Origin: Vibrio mexicanus
GTDB lineage: Bacteria; Pseudomonadota; Gammaproteobacteria; Enterobacterales; Vibrionaceae
NCBI RefSeq assembly: GCF_001012815.1
Contig: NZ_JYJP01000069.1
Span: forward strand, 1-43,312
Length of the DNA: 43,312 nt
Direction of reading: 5' to 3'
The notes under the pieces: model-generated
The model's database searches: none
What the model was told of the DNA's origin: nothing
The model's input: the letters and a program-made list of their open reading frames with translations, nothing else
Position numbers and translations under genes: made by a program
Part shown: positions 1-9,404 of the stretch, piece by piece
Layout of the letters: the number at the start of each line of letters is the position of its first letter
How positions within the stretch are numbered: the stretch's first letter is position 1

Positions 1-87
1 GGCCTTAGGGCAGCCTTTTTTGTATCTGGAATCAAGAATAGAAATGCGATATGACGCTTCACCCATCTCAAGAACTACCCTGTATAT

Positions 88-143
88 GCTTTATAGCTTT
101 ATAGCTTTATAGCTTTATAGCTTTGTAGCTTTGTAGCTTTGTA
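88..143. repeat. 8-bp microsatellite, seven tandem units
   Basis: Four copies of GCTTTATA (88-119) are followed directly by three copies of GCTTTGTA (120-143). The variant is the same A-to-G change in all three distal units, so the two blocks probably expanded separately. The repeat is intergenic, downstream of nptA and outside any reading frame I can support. Confidence 0.9.
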
Positions 144-315
144 GATTAGTAGCTAGTTAGCACGGAAGCCAAAGACACACTGGTTGAATGAGTTGGTGGA
201 GAATGGTTGCGTACGACAGTACTGAAGGATTTTTTAAGTGCTAGCCCATAGTGATACGGTTTGCTGAAGTCGTTAGCAGATAACGCTTTGATTCGATAAA
301 AAAAGAGTAGATACG

Positions 316-347
316 AAAAAGCCCGTAACAGTTGTTACGGGCTTTTG
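316..347 (-). terminator. Rho-independent terminator of nptA
   Basis: GCCCGTAAC (321-329) and GTTACGGGC (334-342) form a perfect 9-bp stem around a 4-base loop. A-rich and T-rich arms flank it, so it could work in both directions. It lies 17 bases past the nptA stop codon on the minus strand. Confidence 0.85.
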
Positions 348-363
348 TTTAACTCGGTGGTGA

Positions 364-1509
364 TTAAGCGGTTAGGCCTAGAACCAAACCTGGAACCACA
401 AGGAATACTAGAGCTAGATAACCGAACACAACACTCTTGTTTTTAATCGCTTGGTCAGAAATCCAATCAGCACCTTTCACTGGGATTTCACGTAGAACTG
501 GAACACCGAAGATGAACACAGTTGCTAGAATGTTGAACACTAGGTGAACTAGAGCAATTTGCAGTGCAAATACTGCGAACTCACCAGATACTGCCGTTGC
601 TGCGAGTAGAGCGGTAATACAGGTACCGATGTTTGCACCTACAGTGAACGGGTATACGTCACGTACTTTTAGGACACCTGAGCCTACAAGTGGAACCATT
701 AAGCTTGTTGTCGTTGATGATGACTGAACCAATACAGTGACAACAGAGCCAGAGAAGATGCCGTGTAGAGGGCCACGACCAATTGCACCTTTTAGGATTT
801 CACGAGCACGGCCAACCATTAGGCTCTTCATTAGCTTACCCATCACAGTGATAGAGATGAATAGCATTAGCACGCCAAGAGCAATCATAAGGCTGCCACC
901 TACTTGTGGGCCGAAAGTCATCATTGGCTCTTTGATAGCACCAGCGACAGGCTTAGTCAGTGGACCGATTACGTCCATGCTCTTCATGCTTAGGTTACCC
1001 GTTGATAGGAACGGTGATACTAACCATTCTGAAGCTTTAGCTAGAACGCCAAACATCATTTCTAGTGGTAGGAAAATCGCAACCGCCAATAGGTTGAAGA
1101 AGTCGTGAATAGTTGCACTTGCGAAAGCACGCTTGAACTCTTCTTTATTACGGATATGACCAAGGCTAACAATAGTATTGGTTACTGTTGTACCAATATT
1201 TGCACCCATAATCATAGGAATAGCGATGGAAACCGGTAATCCGCCGGCCACAAGGCCAACAATAATAGAGGTTACCGTACTTGATGATTGGATCAGCGCC
1301 GTAGCAACCATACCGATCATTAAGCCAGCAACAGGGTGAGATGCGAAAGCGAATAGCTCTTTAGCGTGCCCACCGACAGAAACTTTAAAACCACTACTTA
1401 CTAGTGAAACTGCAAGAAGTAGAAGATAAAGCATGAACGCCAAGTTAGCCCAGCGCAGCCAACGAGTAGTGCTCGAAATCGGTGCCGCTGTAGTAGTAGC
1501 TTGGTTCAT
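364..1509 (-). CDS. nptA: Na+/phosphate cotransporter, NptA type
   Basis: This inner-membrane protein couples sodium entry to uptake of inorganic phosphate (SLC34/NptA family). Two internally repeated Na/Pi domains are visible, each with the family's QSSS motif, at about residues 74-77 and 262-265, surrounded by hydrophobic segments. I place the start at the ATG at 1507-1509 (begins MNQATTTAAP, 381 residues). It is preceded by GGAG at a normal distance, whereas the upstream in-frame ATG at 1522-1524 has no ribosome binding site and itself overlaps that GGAG. The length fits V. cholerae NptA as I remember it. The gene is monocistronic, has its own terminator, and is divergent from nhaR. A Pho-box-like sequence lies upstream at 1586-1603. 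Confidence 0.93.
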   Translation of the reverse strand: MNQATTTAAPISSTTRWLRWANLAFMLYLLLLAVSLVSSGFKVSVGGHAKELFAFASHPVAGLMIGMVATALIQSSSTVTSIIVGLVAGGLPVSIAIPMIMGANIGTTVTNTIVSLGHIRNKEEFKRAFASATIHDFFNLLAVAIFLPLEMMFGVLAKASEWLVSPFLSTGNLSMKSMDVIGPLTKPVAGAIKEPMMTFGPQVGGSLMIALGVLMLFISITVMGKLMKSLMVGRAREILKGAIGRGPLHGIFSGSVVTVLVQSSSTTTSLMVPLVGSGVLKVRDVYPFTVGANIGTCITALLAATAVSGEFAVFALQIALVHLVFNILATVFIFGVPVLREIPVKGADWISDQAIKNKSVVFGYLALVFLVVPGLVLGLTA

Positions 1510-1935
1510 AGTTGTTTTCTCCATGCGACCGTTTGAAATGTGTTTGGTCTGTTGTTGAATCTGGAGCCGATACTAGAGATGAAATATTTCAGTAATATGA
1601 CAATCCTGTGTCATTCGTTTTTTTTTGCGGACCATAACTAAAGGGCGCTATTTGTATGCTTTTTTATTTAACTTAAGTTGTTGAATTTTATTGTTTTTTG
1701 TTGAGGTTTTGATGTTGTGAAGTTCCGCGGGTTTTTACGATTTTTTTCTCTAATATAGCGACTGGTTCATGAGAAATATGACACTCTGTAATAAAAGAAA
1801 TCTAAACCTGTAGGAAATTACGAACTATACAATTGATAATTTCGTAAATACCGAACCTTTGAGCGATAATCAAAGTGTGATATATCTATCGGCTAATTTT
1901 CTAAAGCGGTAATTTACCCAAGTGGTCTGAAATTC
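1510..1935. promoter_or_regulatory. Divergent control region nptA/nhaR
   Basis: The 426 bases between the leftward nptA and rightward nhaR carry no supported gene. The region is AT-rich with long T runs around 1619-1630 and 1741-1747. It contains the Pho-box-like site at 1586-1603. A further ATGACAC element near 1778 resembles half of such a box. I cannot assign start sites. Confidence 0.4.
1586..1603 (-). promoter_or_regulatory. Possible PhoB box upstream of nptA
   Basis: Read on the minus strand this is TTGTCAT-ATTA-CTGAAAT. The PhoB box consensus is two CTGTCAT-like heptamers separated by four A/T-rich bases; the first heptamer here matches 6 of 7 and the second 5 of 7, with the correct 11-bp repeat. 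It sits about 77 bases upstream of the nptA start. A phosphate transporter is an expected PhoB target, but this is a motif match only. Confidence 0.4.
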
Positions 1936-2825
1936 ATGTCTCATTTAAACTATAACCATCTCTATTACTTTTGGATGGTGTGCAAACAAGGCTCAGTAAC
2001 AAAAGCGGCAGACGCGCTTTTCCTCACGCCTCAAACGGTCACAGGCCAGATCAAAGCACTTGAAGATAGAATGGATGGTAAGTTGACTAAGCGTAATGGC
2101 CGAAGCATTGAGCCAACGGAACTTGGCCAGCTCGTCTATAAGTATGCTGACCGTATGTTTGGTTTGAGCTATGAGATGCTCGATATCGTTAACTACAGCC
2201 AACGTTCCAACCAGTTGTTTGAAGTTGGTGTGGCTGATGCGCTGTCAAAACGTTTGGTGAGCAAGATTCTAATGACCACTGTGCCAGAAGATAACAGCAT
2301 TCATCTACGCTGCTTTGAATCAACCCATGAGATGTTGTTGGAGCAGTTGTCACAACATAAGTTGGACATGATTTTGTCCGACTGCCCAGTGGATTCAGGT
2401 AAGAGCCCGGGTTTATACAGCAAGAAACTTGGTGAAAGCCGTATGAGTTTTTACTGCACAGGAAATATCGCCGAAGCGGATTTTCCCGCGATTTTAGAAC
2501 AGCGTAAGTTACTTGTACCAGGAAGTCGCAGTGCGATGGGCCGTAAGGTATTCCAATGGTTTGACAGACAGGGCTTGCAGCCGAACATCTTAGGTGAGTT
2601 CGATGATGTTGCTTGATGAAAGCCTTTGCTCGCTACCACAAAGATGCGATTTTCTTAGCGCCTTCATTATATGTAGAAGAAGTCGAGAAAGACTTTCCTC
2701 TGCAGTTGATTGGTGACATCGAAGAACTGCGTGAAGAGTACTATGTGATCTTTGCTGAGCGCATGATTCAGCACCCTGCAGTAAAGAATGTTTGTGACGC
2801 GGATTTTACAGATCTGTTTCTATAG
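1936..2825 (+). CDS. nhaR: LysR-family regulator NhaR (frame broken)
   Basis: NhaR is a LysR-type transcription factor that responds to Na+ in E. coli and activates the Na+/H+ antiporter gene nhaA. The winged helix-turn-helix covers about residues 5-65 ([19 protein letters not shown] onward), followed by the effector-binding domain. The frame breaks at about 2612-2614: reading GCTTGATG with one extra T (GCTTTGATG) restores the family sequence and joins the two halves into 296 residues, close to the 301 of E. coli NhaR. I read this as a sequencing deletion in a T run rather than gene decay. No nhaA is adjacent; neighbours are nptA (divergent) and hlyU (downstream, same strand). Confidence 0.88.
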
Positions 2826-2930
2826 TGGCTATTTATTAACCATGAAATTAATATAAGTATATGAATGACTCGATTGTTGCGTGTAATCGAGTAAAATCAA
2901 ACGATTATTGTTGTTCGATAAGGGTTGTTG

Positions 2931-3230
2931 ATGAATCTGCAAGATATGGAAAAGAATTCAGCTGAAGCCGTCGTATTGCTCAAAGCAATGGCCAATGAAA
3001 GGCGATTGCAGATCTTATGCTTGTTACACAACCAAGAGCTTTCTGTAGGGGAACTGTGCGGAATGCTTGAGCTAAGCCAATCTGCTCTATCGCAACATTT
3101 AGCTTGGTTAAGACGAGATGGATTGGTGAATACTCGCAAAGAGGCTCAAACCGTTTACTACACGTTGAGCAGCCACGAAGTGCGCGCCATGATTGAGCTT
3201 CTTCATGGTTTGTACTGCGGCGACGAGTAA
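2931..3230 (+). CDS. hlyU: HlyU, ArsR-family virulence regulator
   Basis: HlyU is a small winged-helix DNA-binding protein of the ArsR/SmtB family. In V. cholerae it activates haemolysin expression and in V. vulnificus it activates rtxA1 by displacing H-NS. The 99 residues hold one ArsR HTH domain with the recognition helix in LSQSALSQHLAWLRRDG. It lacks the metal-binding Cys motif of ArsR metal sensors. Cys30 and Cys96 are present, the positions I recall as redox-reactive in V. vulnificus HlyU. The ATG at 2931 is chosen because AAGGG lies six bases upstream; an upstream in-frame TTG at 2925 is not needed. Hairpin 3269-3297 ends the transcript. No haemolysin or RTX gene is in the window. Confidence 0.93.
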   Translation: MNLQDMEKNSAEAVVLLKAMANERRLQILCLLHNQELSVGELCGMLELSQSALSQHLAWLRRDGLVNTRKEAQTVYYTLSSHEVRAMIELLHGLYCGDE

Positions 3231-3268
3231 TAGTCTAGTTTGATGATGTTTTAAAAAGATGCAGATAT

Positions 3269-3297
3269 AAAAAAACCGGCAAAAGCCGGTTTTTTTG
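3269..3297. terminator. Bidirectional terminator hlyU/rpsT
   Basis: AAACCGGC (3273-3280) and GCCGGTTT (3285-3292) form a perfect stem with a 4-base A loop, flanked by an A run on the left and a T run on the right. It lies between the convergent genes hlyU and rpsT and can serve both. Confidence 0.9.
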
Positions 3298-3320
3298 TTC
3301 TCTTAGAAATCGAAACTCTA

Positions 3321-3581
3321 TTAAAGAGCTTTGATCGCTGCAGAGAAACGAGACTTGTGACGAGCTGCTTTATTCTTATGAATAAGGCCTTTAGTCGCCA
3401 TACGGTCTAGTAGTGGTGTAACTGCAGCGAATGCAGCAGTTGCAGCTTCTTTGTCGCCAGCTTCGATAGCAGCGATAGTTTTCTTCATGTAAGTGCGCAT
3501 CATAGAACGACGGCTAGCGTTGTGCTGGCGACGTTTCTCAGCTTGGATAGCGCGCTTCTTAGCAGATTTACTGTTTGCCAA
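3321..3581 (-). CDS. rpsT: 30S ribosomal protein S20
   Basis: S20 is a primary 16S-binding protein of the small ribosomal subunit. The protein is 86 residues, basic and helical, with the family signatures [10 protein letters not shown] near the N-terminus and [15 protein letters not shown] near the C-terminus. I place the start at a TTG codon (3579-3581) because this gives the conserved mature start ANSKSAKK; E. coli rpsT also starts with TTG, where the weak codon is part of autogenous translational control. A GGGAG lies about nine bases upstream. An upstream in-frame ATG at 3594-3596 would add five residues unlike the family and is rejected. The gene is monocistronic. Confidence 0.96.
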   Translation of the reverse strand: MANSKSAKKRAIQAEKRRQHNASRRSMMRTYMKKTIAAIEAGDKEAATAAFAAVTPLLDRMATKGLIHKNKAARHKSRFSAAIKAL

Positions 3582-3840
3582 GGGTCTAACTCCCAAAAAC
3601 TTAGTTCGGTGACAATTTAAGGGCGAGGAATATCCCTCATTTGCGCCTTATTGTCAAATGATTTGTGCAAAAACCCATCTAAGCCAAACAAATTTTGGAA
3701 TGAAAAGGTTATCGCGGTTAAGATGGCGTGGATTCTAACAGTATTTTTATACCAATGCTAATACTTATCTTATCTGTGGCTGACATTCTCTCAGGGATTA
3801 GAAAGATAATGATTGGATGTATGTGTCTACAGAGGTTTTT

Positions 3841-5401
3841 GTGAGTAAACGTCTTCTCAAGTCGGGCATGATTGTCAGTGCTATGACGCTGATTTCTCGT
3901 GTATTAGGTCTCGTTCGAGATGTGGTGGTAGCCAACCTAATGGGGGCTGGTGCCAGTGCCGATGTTTTTTTCTTCGCCAATAAAATCCCTAATTTTCTTC
4001 GCCGTTTATTTGCCGAAGGGGCTTTTTCTCAAGCATTTGTCCCTGTTCTAACAGAATATCACGCCGCTGGAGATATGAACAAAACTCGCGATTTAATCGC
4101 AAAAGCCGCTGGTACGCTCGGAGTCATAGTCTCTATTGTTACCTTATTGGGTGTTTTGGGCTCCGGGGTTGTTACCGCGCTATTTGGCTTCGGTTGGTTT
4201 TTAGATTGGATGAATGGCGGCCCTTCGGCTGAGAAGTTCGAACTCGCCAGCTTCATGTTGAAAATTACCTTTCCTTATTTATGGTTCATCACCTTTGTCG
4301 CCCTATCTGGCGCTATTTTGAATACCTTAGGTAAGTTTGCCGTTTCTTCCTTTACCCCTGTGTTTCTCAACGTGATGATCATTCTCTCTGCTTGGTTCAT
4401 CGCTCCGCAGCTGTCTCAGCCGGAAGTGGGCTTGGCGATCGGGGTATTTCTTGGTGGTTTGGTGCAGTTCCTGTTTCAAATGCCTTTCCTTATTAAAGCG
4501 GGCGTCTTAGTAAAACCAAAGTGGGGATGGCGCGATCCGGGGGTCGTTAAAATTCGAACCTTAATGATCCCGGCACTGTTTGGTGTTTCAGTCAGCCAGA
4601 TCAACTTGCTGTTTGACACCTTTATTGCCAGTTTTCTTGAAACGGGATCGATCAGTTGGCTCTATTACTCTGATCGTTTATTGGAGTTCCCGCTTGGGCT
4701 ATTTGGTATGCTATCGCGACCGTTATTTTGCCAGCACTTTCTCGTAAACATGTCGATGCGCAGAGCCAAGCTTTGCCAATACTATGGATTGGGGCATAAA
4801 GGTTGTCACACTGCTGGGTATACCGGCAATGCTGGGATTAATGGTGTTGGCTAAGCCTATGCTAATGGTTCTATTTATGCGCGGTGAGTTTTCACCGCAA
4901 GATGTCCATTATGCTTCTTTATCTTTGCTGGCCTACGCATCCGGCTTACTCAACTTCATGTTGATTAAAGTGCTCGCGCCTGGCTATTACTCAAGGCAGG
5001 ATACCAAAACGCCTGTTAAGTACGGCATCATCGCGATGGTGAGCAACATGGTATTCAATGCCATTTTCGCGTGGTTCTATGGCTACGTGGGGCTTGCAAT
5101 GGCAACCGCTTTGTCTGCGTTGGTCAACATGGTGCTCTTATATCGCGGTTTGCATATTCAAAACGTCTACCGATTAACTCGTTCTACCTTGCTGTTTATT
5201 GTGCGACTGGTGGTTGCTGGTGGTGCCATGGTTGCAGCTATATTGTGGCAGCTTGAAGAGATGTCGGTGTGGCTGACTTGGAGCTTTATGGAGCGCGTCT
5301 TTACGCTAGCGATGTTGATCGGTTTCGGTGCTGTCGTCTATTTAGTCAGTTTGCTGGTTATGGGGATTCGTTTAAAAGACTTAAAAGCCGCGACAGAGTA
5401 A
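3841..5401 (+). CDS. murJ: Lipid II flippase MurJ (frame broken twice)
   Basis: MurJ (MviN) is the essential inner-membrane flippase that moves lipid II to the periplasm for peptidoglycan synthesis (MOP superfamily, about 14 membrane helices). The conserved start SKRLLKSGMIVSAMT leads into RVLGLVRDVVVANLMGAG. I use a GTG start at 3841 because AGAGG lies five bases upstream and it gives the family N-terminus; an in-frame ATG at 3817 lacks such a site. The frame breaks twice: at about 4709 (GGTATG, read GGTATTG) and at about 4772-4774 (GCTTTGCC, read GCTTTTGCC). Restoring one T at each gives 520 continuous residues against 511 in E. coli. An essential gene is unlikely to be broken, so these look like homopolymer sequencing errors. 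ribF follows 72 bases on. Confidence 0.92.
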
Positions 5402-5473
5402 TGCAGATTAGTATATAATCCGTCGGTTTCACGCTATTGACATTCGAGCTCGACAAGTATTTAGTGCATTCTA

Positions 5474-6406
5474 ATGGAATTAATTCGCGGTATTCACAAT
5501 ATACATGCTAAGCATCACGGTTGTGTGCTTACCATAGGTAACTTCGACGGTGTTCATTTAGGACATCAGCAGGTACTCAATCAAGTATCTGAACAAGCAA
5601 AGCTTTTAGGTTTGCCGTCGGTAGTTATGACGTTTGAACCTCAACCATTAGAGTTATTTGCTCGAGATAAGGCGCCTGCTCGTTTAGCGCGCCTTCGAGA
5701 TAAATACGTGCAGCTAGGTAAGCTTGATATCGACAGGTTGTTGTGTGTTAACTTCAATCGCCACTTCGCTGACTTGACCGCTGAGGCATTTATCTCTGAA
5801 TTGCTGGTCGAAAAATTGGGTGTTAAATTCCTAGTCATTGGGGATGATTTTTGTTTCGGCAAAGGTCGAAAAGGCAACTTTGAAATGCTAAAACAAGCGG
5901 GTGAGAAGTTTGGCTTTGAAGTCGTGAGTACTCAAAGCTTCTGCCTGCAGCAGTTAAGAGTAAGCAGCACAGCAATTAGGCAGGCATTGGCCGCAGATAA
6001 ACTTGATGAAGCGGCGTCGATGTTGGGGCGTGAATACAGTATCAGTGGCCGTGTGTCTCATGGCCGAAAGCTTGGGAGAACCATTGGGTTTCCTACGGCG
6101 AACATACCTTTAAAAAGGTGTGTGTCTCCAGTATCAGGTGTTTATGTCGTTAAAGCGCAAGGTATTGGAGAACAAGCGATTGGTGGCGTTGCGAATATAG
6201 GCCAACGTCCAACGGTGAACGGGGTTCGCCAACAGTTAGAAGTGCACCTGTTTGACTTTAAAGGTAACTTATATGGCAAACAGCTAGAAGTGTCACTTCT
6301 GCATAAGCTTCGCGAGGAGATTAAGTTCGAGTCGTTTGAAGCTCTGAAACAACAAATAGAATTGGATGCTGAAGCAGCAAGGGTGTGGCTGCGTCAGCTA
6401 GACTGA
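5474..6406 (+). CDS. ribF: Riboflavin kinase / FAD synthetase
   Basis: This bifunctional cytosolic enzyme phosphorylates riboflavin to FMN and adenylates FMN to FAD. The N-terminal FAD synthetase domain (about residues 1-180) shows the nucleotidyltransferase signature GNFDGVHLGHQ at 22-32 and SSTAIR at 164-169. The C-terminal flavokinase domain has GRTIGFPTANI at 201-211. The length, 310 residues, is standard (313 in E. coli). It lies between murJ and ileS, the usual gammaproteobacterial order. The 72 bases upstream contain a TATAAT at 5414-5419 and a TTGACA at 5436-5441, so the gene may have its own promoter as well as read-through from murJ. No FMN riboswitch-like structure was seen. Confidence 0.96.
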   Translation: MELIRGIHNIHAKHHGCVLTIGNFDGVHLGHQQVLNQVSEQAKLLGLPSVVMTFEPQPLELFARDKAPARLARLRDKYVQLGKLDIDRLLCVNFNRHFADLTAEAFISELLVEKLGVKFLVIGDDFCFGKGRKGNFEMLKQAGEKFGFEVVSTQSFCLQQLRVSSTAIRQALAADKLDEAASMLGREYSISGRVSHGRKLGRTIGFPTANIPLKRCVSPVSGVYVVKAQGIGEQAIGGVANIGQRPTVNGVRQQLEVHLFDFKGNLYGKQLEVSLLHKLREEIKFESFEALKQQIELDAEAARVWLRQLD

Positions 6407-6470
6407 GTGGTTTAGTTCGCCACTTGGCATAATGTCTAACCGTCACCCAACACAACGGAATTAAGAATCG

Positions 6471-9318
6471 ATGAGTGAGTATAAAGATACCCTGAACTTA
6501 CCTGAAACAGGGTTTCCAATGCGCGGCAATCTGGCGAATCGTGAGCCAGAAATGCTTAAGCGTTGGTACAAAGAAGACCTTTACGGCGCAATCCGTGAAG
6601 CGAAGAAAGGCAAAAAATCTTTCGTTCTACATGATGGTCCTCCATATGCGAATGGTGACATCCATATTGGCCACGCGCTAAACAAGATTCTTAAAGACAT
6701 TATTATTAAATCCAAAACACTTTCTGGTTTTGATGCACCATACATTCCTGGTTGGGACTGTCATGGTCTACCAATCGAACTAATGGTAGAGAAAAAGAAA
6801 GGCAAAACCAGGCCAAAAAATCTCTGCGGCTGAGTTCCGCGAAGAGTGTCGTAAGTACGCGGCAGGTCAGGTAGAAGGTCAAAAAGAGAGCTTCAAACGC
6901 CTTGGTATCATGGGTGAGTGGGACAAGCCTTACCGCACTATGGATTTTGCTACTGAAGCAAACATCATCCGTGCACTGGGTAAGATTGCTGACAATGGCC
7001 ACTTGCTGAAAGGTTTCAAACCTGTTCACTGGTGTACAGACTGTGGTTCTGCACTTGCGGAAGCAGAAGTCGAGTACAAAGACAAAGTATCGCCGTCTAT
7101 CGACGTTCGCTTTAAAGCAGCAGATGAATCTGCGCTTCTGTCTAAGTTCTCATTGAGCGACGGTCATGAAGGTGAAGGCGATATCTCAATCGTTATCTGG
7201 ACAACTACACCATGGACTCTGCCAGCAAACCGCGCGGTATGTCTACGTGATGATCTAGAGTACGTACTGATTCAAGTAGAAGGTGAGACGAAAGAGCGTA
7301 TCATCGTTGCTTCTGAACTAGCGAAAGATGTTATGGATCGTGCCGGTATCGAGCACTTCCATAACCTTGGCTTTGCGAAAGGTGCTGATCTAGAGCTATC
7401 TCAGTTCAACCACCCATTCTACGATTTCTCTGTGCCTGCGATCCTTGGTGATCACGTGACAACAGAATCTGGTACTGGTGTGGTTCATACCGCTCCTGGC
7501 CACGGTCAAGAAGACTTCGCTGTCGGTCAAAAGTACGACCTAGAAGTAGCGAACCCAGTCGGTTCAAACGGTGTTTACCTGCCAGATACTGAGCTATTTG
7601 CTGGTCAGCACGTATTTAAAGCAAACGATGTAGTTGTTGAGACGCTAAAAGAAAAAGGCGCGCTTCTTCACCATCACGCATACGAGCACAGCTACCCGCA
7701 CTGCTGGCGCCATAAAACGCCAATTATTTTCCGTGCAACACCACAGTGGTTCGTATCAATGGACCAAGCTGGCCTACGTGCAAAAGCACTAGAGTCAATT
7801 AAAGGTGTTGAGTGGATGCCTGAGTGGGGTCAAAGCCGTATCGAAGGTATGATTGAAGGTCGCCCTGAGTGGTGTATCTCTCGTCAACGTACTTGGGGTG
7901 TGCCGATTGCTTTGTTCGTTCATAAAGAGACTGCAGAGCTTCATCCAAACACCATTGAACTTGTTGAGAAAGTCGCTCAGCTCGTTGAAGAAAAAGGCAT
8001 TCAAGCTTGGTGGGATCTAGAAATCTCTGATCTTCTGGGCGAAGAAGCAGATAAGTACGAGAAAGTACTGGATACGCTAGATGTATGGTTCGACTCGGGT
8101 GTCACTCACTACTCTGTAGTAGACGCTCGCGAAGAGTATAACGGTGCGTCAGCAGACCTTTACCTAGAAGGTTCAGACCAACACCGTGGTTGGTTCCAGT
8201 CTTCACTGATTTCATCTATCGCGATGAAAGATGAAGCTCCATACAAGCAAGTGCTAACGCACGGCTTCGTGGTTGATGGTCAAGGCCGTAAGATGTCAAA
8301 ATCTATCGGTAATGTGGTTGCACCAAAAGATGTCACTAACAAGCTAGGTGCTGACATCTTGCGTCTATGGGTGGCTTCAACTGACTACACGGGTGAAGTG
8401 GCGGTTTCTGATGAAATCCTAAAACGCTCGGCTGACGCTTACCGCCGTATCCGAAACACATCGCGTTTCTTCCTAGCGAACCTTAACGGTTTCAACCCAG
8501 AAACGGATTTGGTACCTGCGGATGAAATGGTTGCACTTGATCGTTGGGCAGTAGGTCGCGCATTGGCTGCTCAAGAAGAGATCATCAAAGCGTACGGCGA
8601 GTACAACACGCACGCAGTAACGCAGCGTCTAATGCAGTTCTGTTCAATTGAAATGGGCTCATTCTACCTAGACGTAATCAAAGACCGTCAGTACACAGCG
8701 AAACGAGGCGGCCACGCTCAGCGTAGTTGTCAATCGGCGCTTTACTACATCGTAGAAGCACTGGTTCGTTGGATGGCACCTATTATGTCTTTCACTGCAG
8801 ATGAAATCTGGAACGAAATGCCAGCAACTCTGCCAAGTGGTGAAAGCCGTGATAAGTTCGTATTTACTGGTGAGTGGTACGAAGGCCTGTTCGGTCTTGC
8901 TGAAGGTGAAGAGCTAAACAACGAATTCTGGGCTCAAATCCAAACTGTTCGTGGTTCAGTGAACAAGCTTCTTGAAGATGCACGTAAAGAGAAGACTATT
9001 GGTGGCGCACTTCAAGCTGAAGTGGCTCTGTTTGCTGATGACGCATTAGCGGCAACTATCAACAAGCTAGAAGACGAGCTTCGTTTCGTTCTACTGACGT
9101 CAGCTGCAGTTGTGAAACCTTTAAGCGAGAAGTCAGACAGCGCACAAGCGACTGAGCTAGAAGGTCTATTCGTAGAAGTGAAAGCAACAGAAGCGAAGAA
9201 GTGTGACCGTTGTTGGCACCACACACCAGACGTTGGCACAATCGAAGGTCATGAAACTATCTGTGGCCGTTGTGTATCAAACGTAGATGGTGAAGGTGAG
9301 GTTCGTAAGTTCGCGTAA
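6471..9318 (+). CDS. ileS: Isoleucyl-tRNA synthetase (frame broken)
   Basis: IleS charges tRNA-Ile and edits mischarged valine. It is a class I synthetase: the HIGH motif is at residues 65-68 and KMSKS at 607-611, with the CP1 editing insertion between. A C-terminal zinc-binding motif is visible as CDRCWHH plus CGRC. The frame breaks at 6804-6807, where GGCAAAACCAGG should read GGCAAACCAGG; removing one A restores the sequence into [15 protein letters not shown]. The repaired protein is 948 residues, slightly longer than the 938 of E. coli. This is the only extra base among the frame breaks; all others are missing bases. It heads an operon-like series with lspA, fkpB and ispH; a terminator-like hairpin sits before lspA. 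Confidence 0.95.
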
Positions 9319-9366
9319 TCTTACGTGAAATTGACTTCGACATACTGAACTTTTTATCAAGTTTGC

Positions 9367-9395
9367 AGCCCCAGTTATTACTGGGGCTATTTTTA
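9367..9395 (+). terminator. Terminator-like hairpin between ileS and lspA
   Basis: AGCCCCAGT (9367-9375) and ACTGGGGCT (9380-9388) form a perfect 9-bp, GC-rich stem with a 4-base loop, followed by ATTTTTA. This is a textbook intrinsic terminator, yet it lies only about ten bases before the lspA start and runs into its ribosome binding site. It may act as a partial terminator that lowers lspA, fkpB and ispH relative to ileS, or as a 3' stabiliser of ileS mRNA. Confidence 0.7.
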
Positions 9396-9404
9396 GGTAA
9401 AGTA

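Larger units (their letters stand above)
1..363. other. Gene-free left edge
   Basis: No coding region is supported here. The stretch contains an octamer tandem repeat at 88-143 and, at its right end, the terminator of the leftward gene nptA. The first 20 bases end in a GGCAGCC followed by six T, which could be the right arm of a terminator for a gene to the left of the window, but the left arm is not in view. I see nothing else in 144-315. Confidence 0.5.

Noticed and set aside
365..372. TAAGCGGT at the nptA 3' end as another BtsR site
   Set aside because: It fits the consensus but is single, lies in the stop region of a gene and has no partner 20-21 bp away.
737..1108. Open frame of about 120 codons on the strand opposite nptA
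   Set aside because: It is the antisense shadow of nptA with no recognisable domain or ribosome binding site. The same applies to other long antisense frames, such as those opposite ispH (10686-11159) and rluD (39158-39580).
5404..5473. FMN riboswitch before ribF
   Set aside because: The gap is only about 70 bases with no multi-branched conserved elements; only possible promoter hexamers are visible.
9363..9404. N-terminal extension of LspA starting at 9363
   Set aside because: It would run through the terminator-like hairpin and has no ribosome binding site; the ATG at 9405 does.
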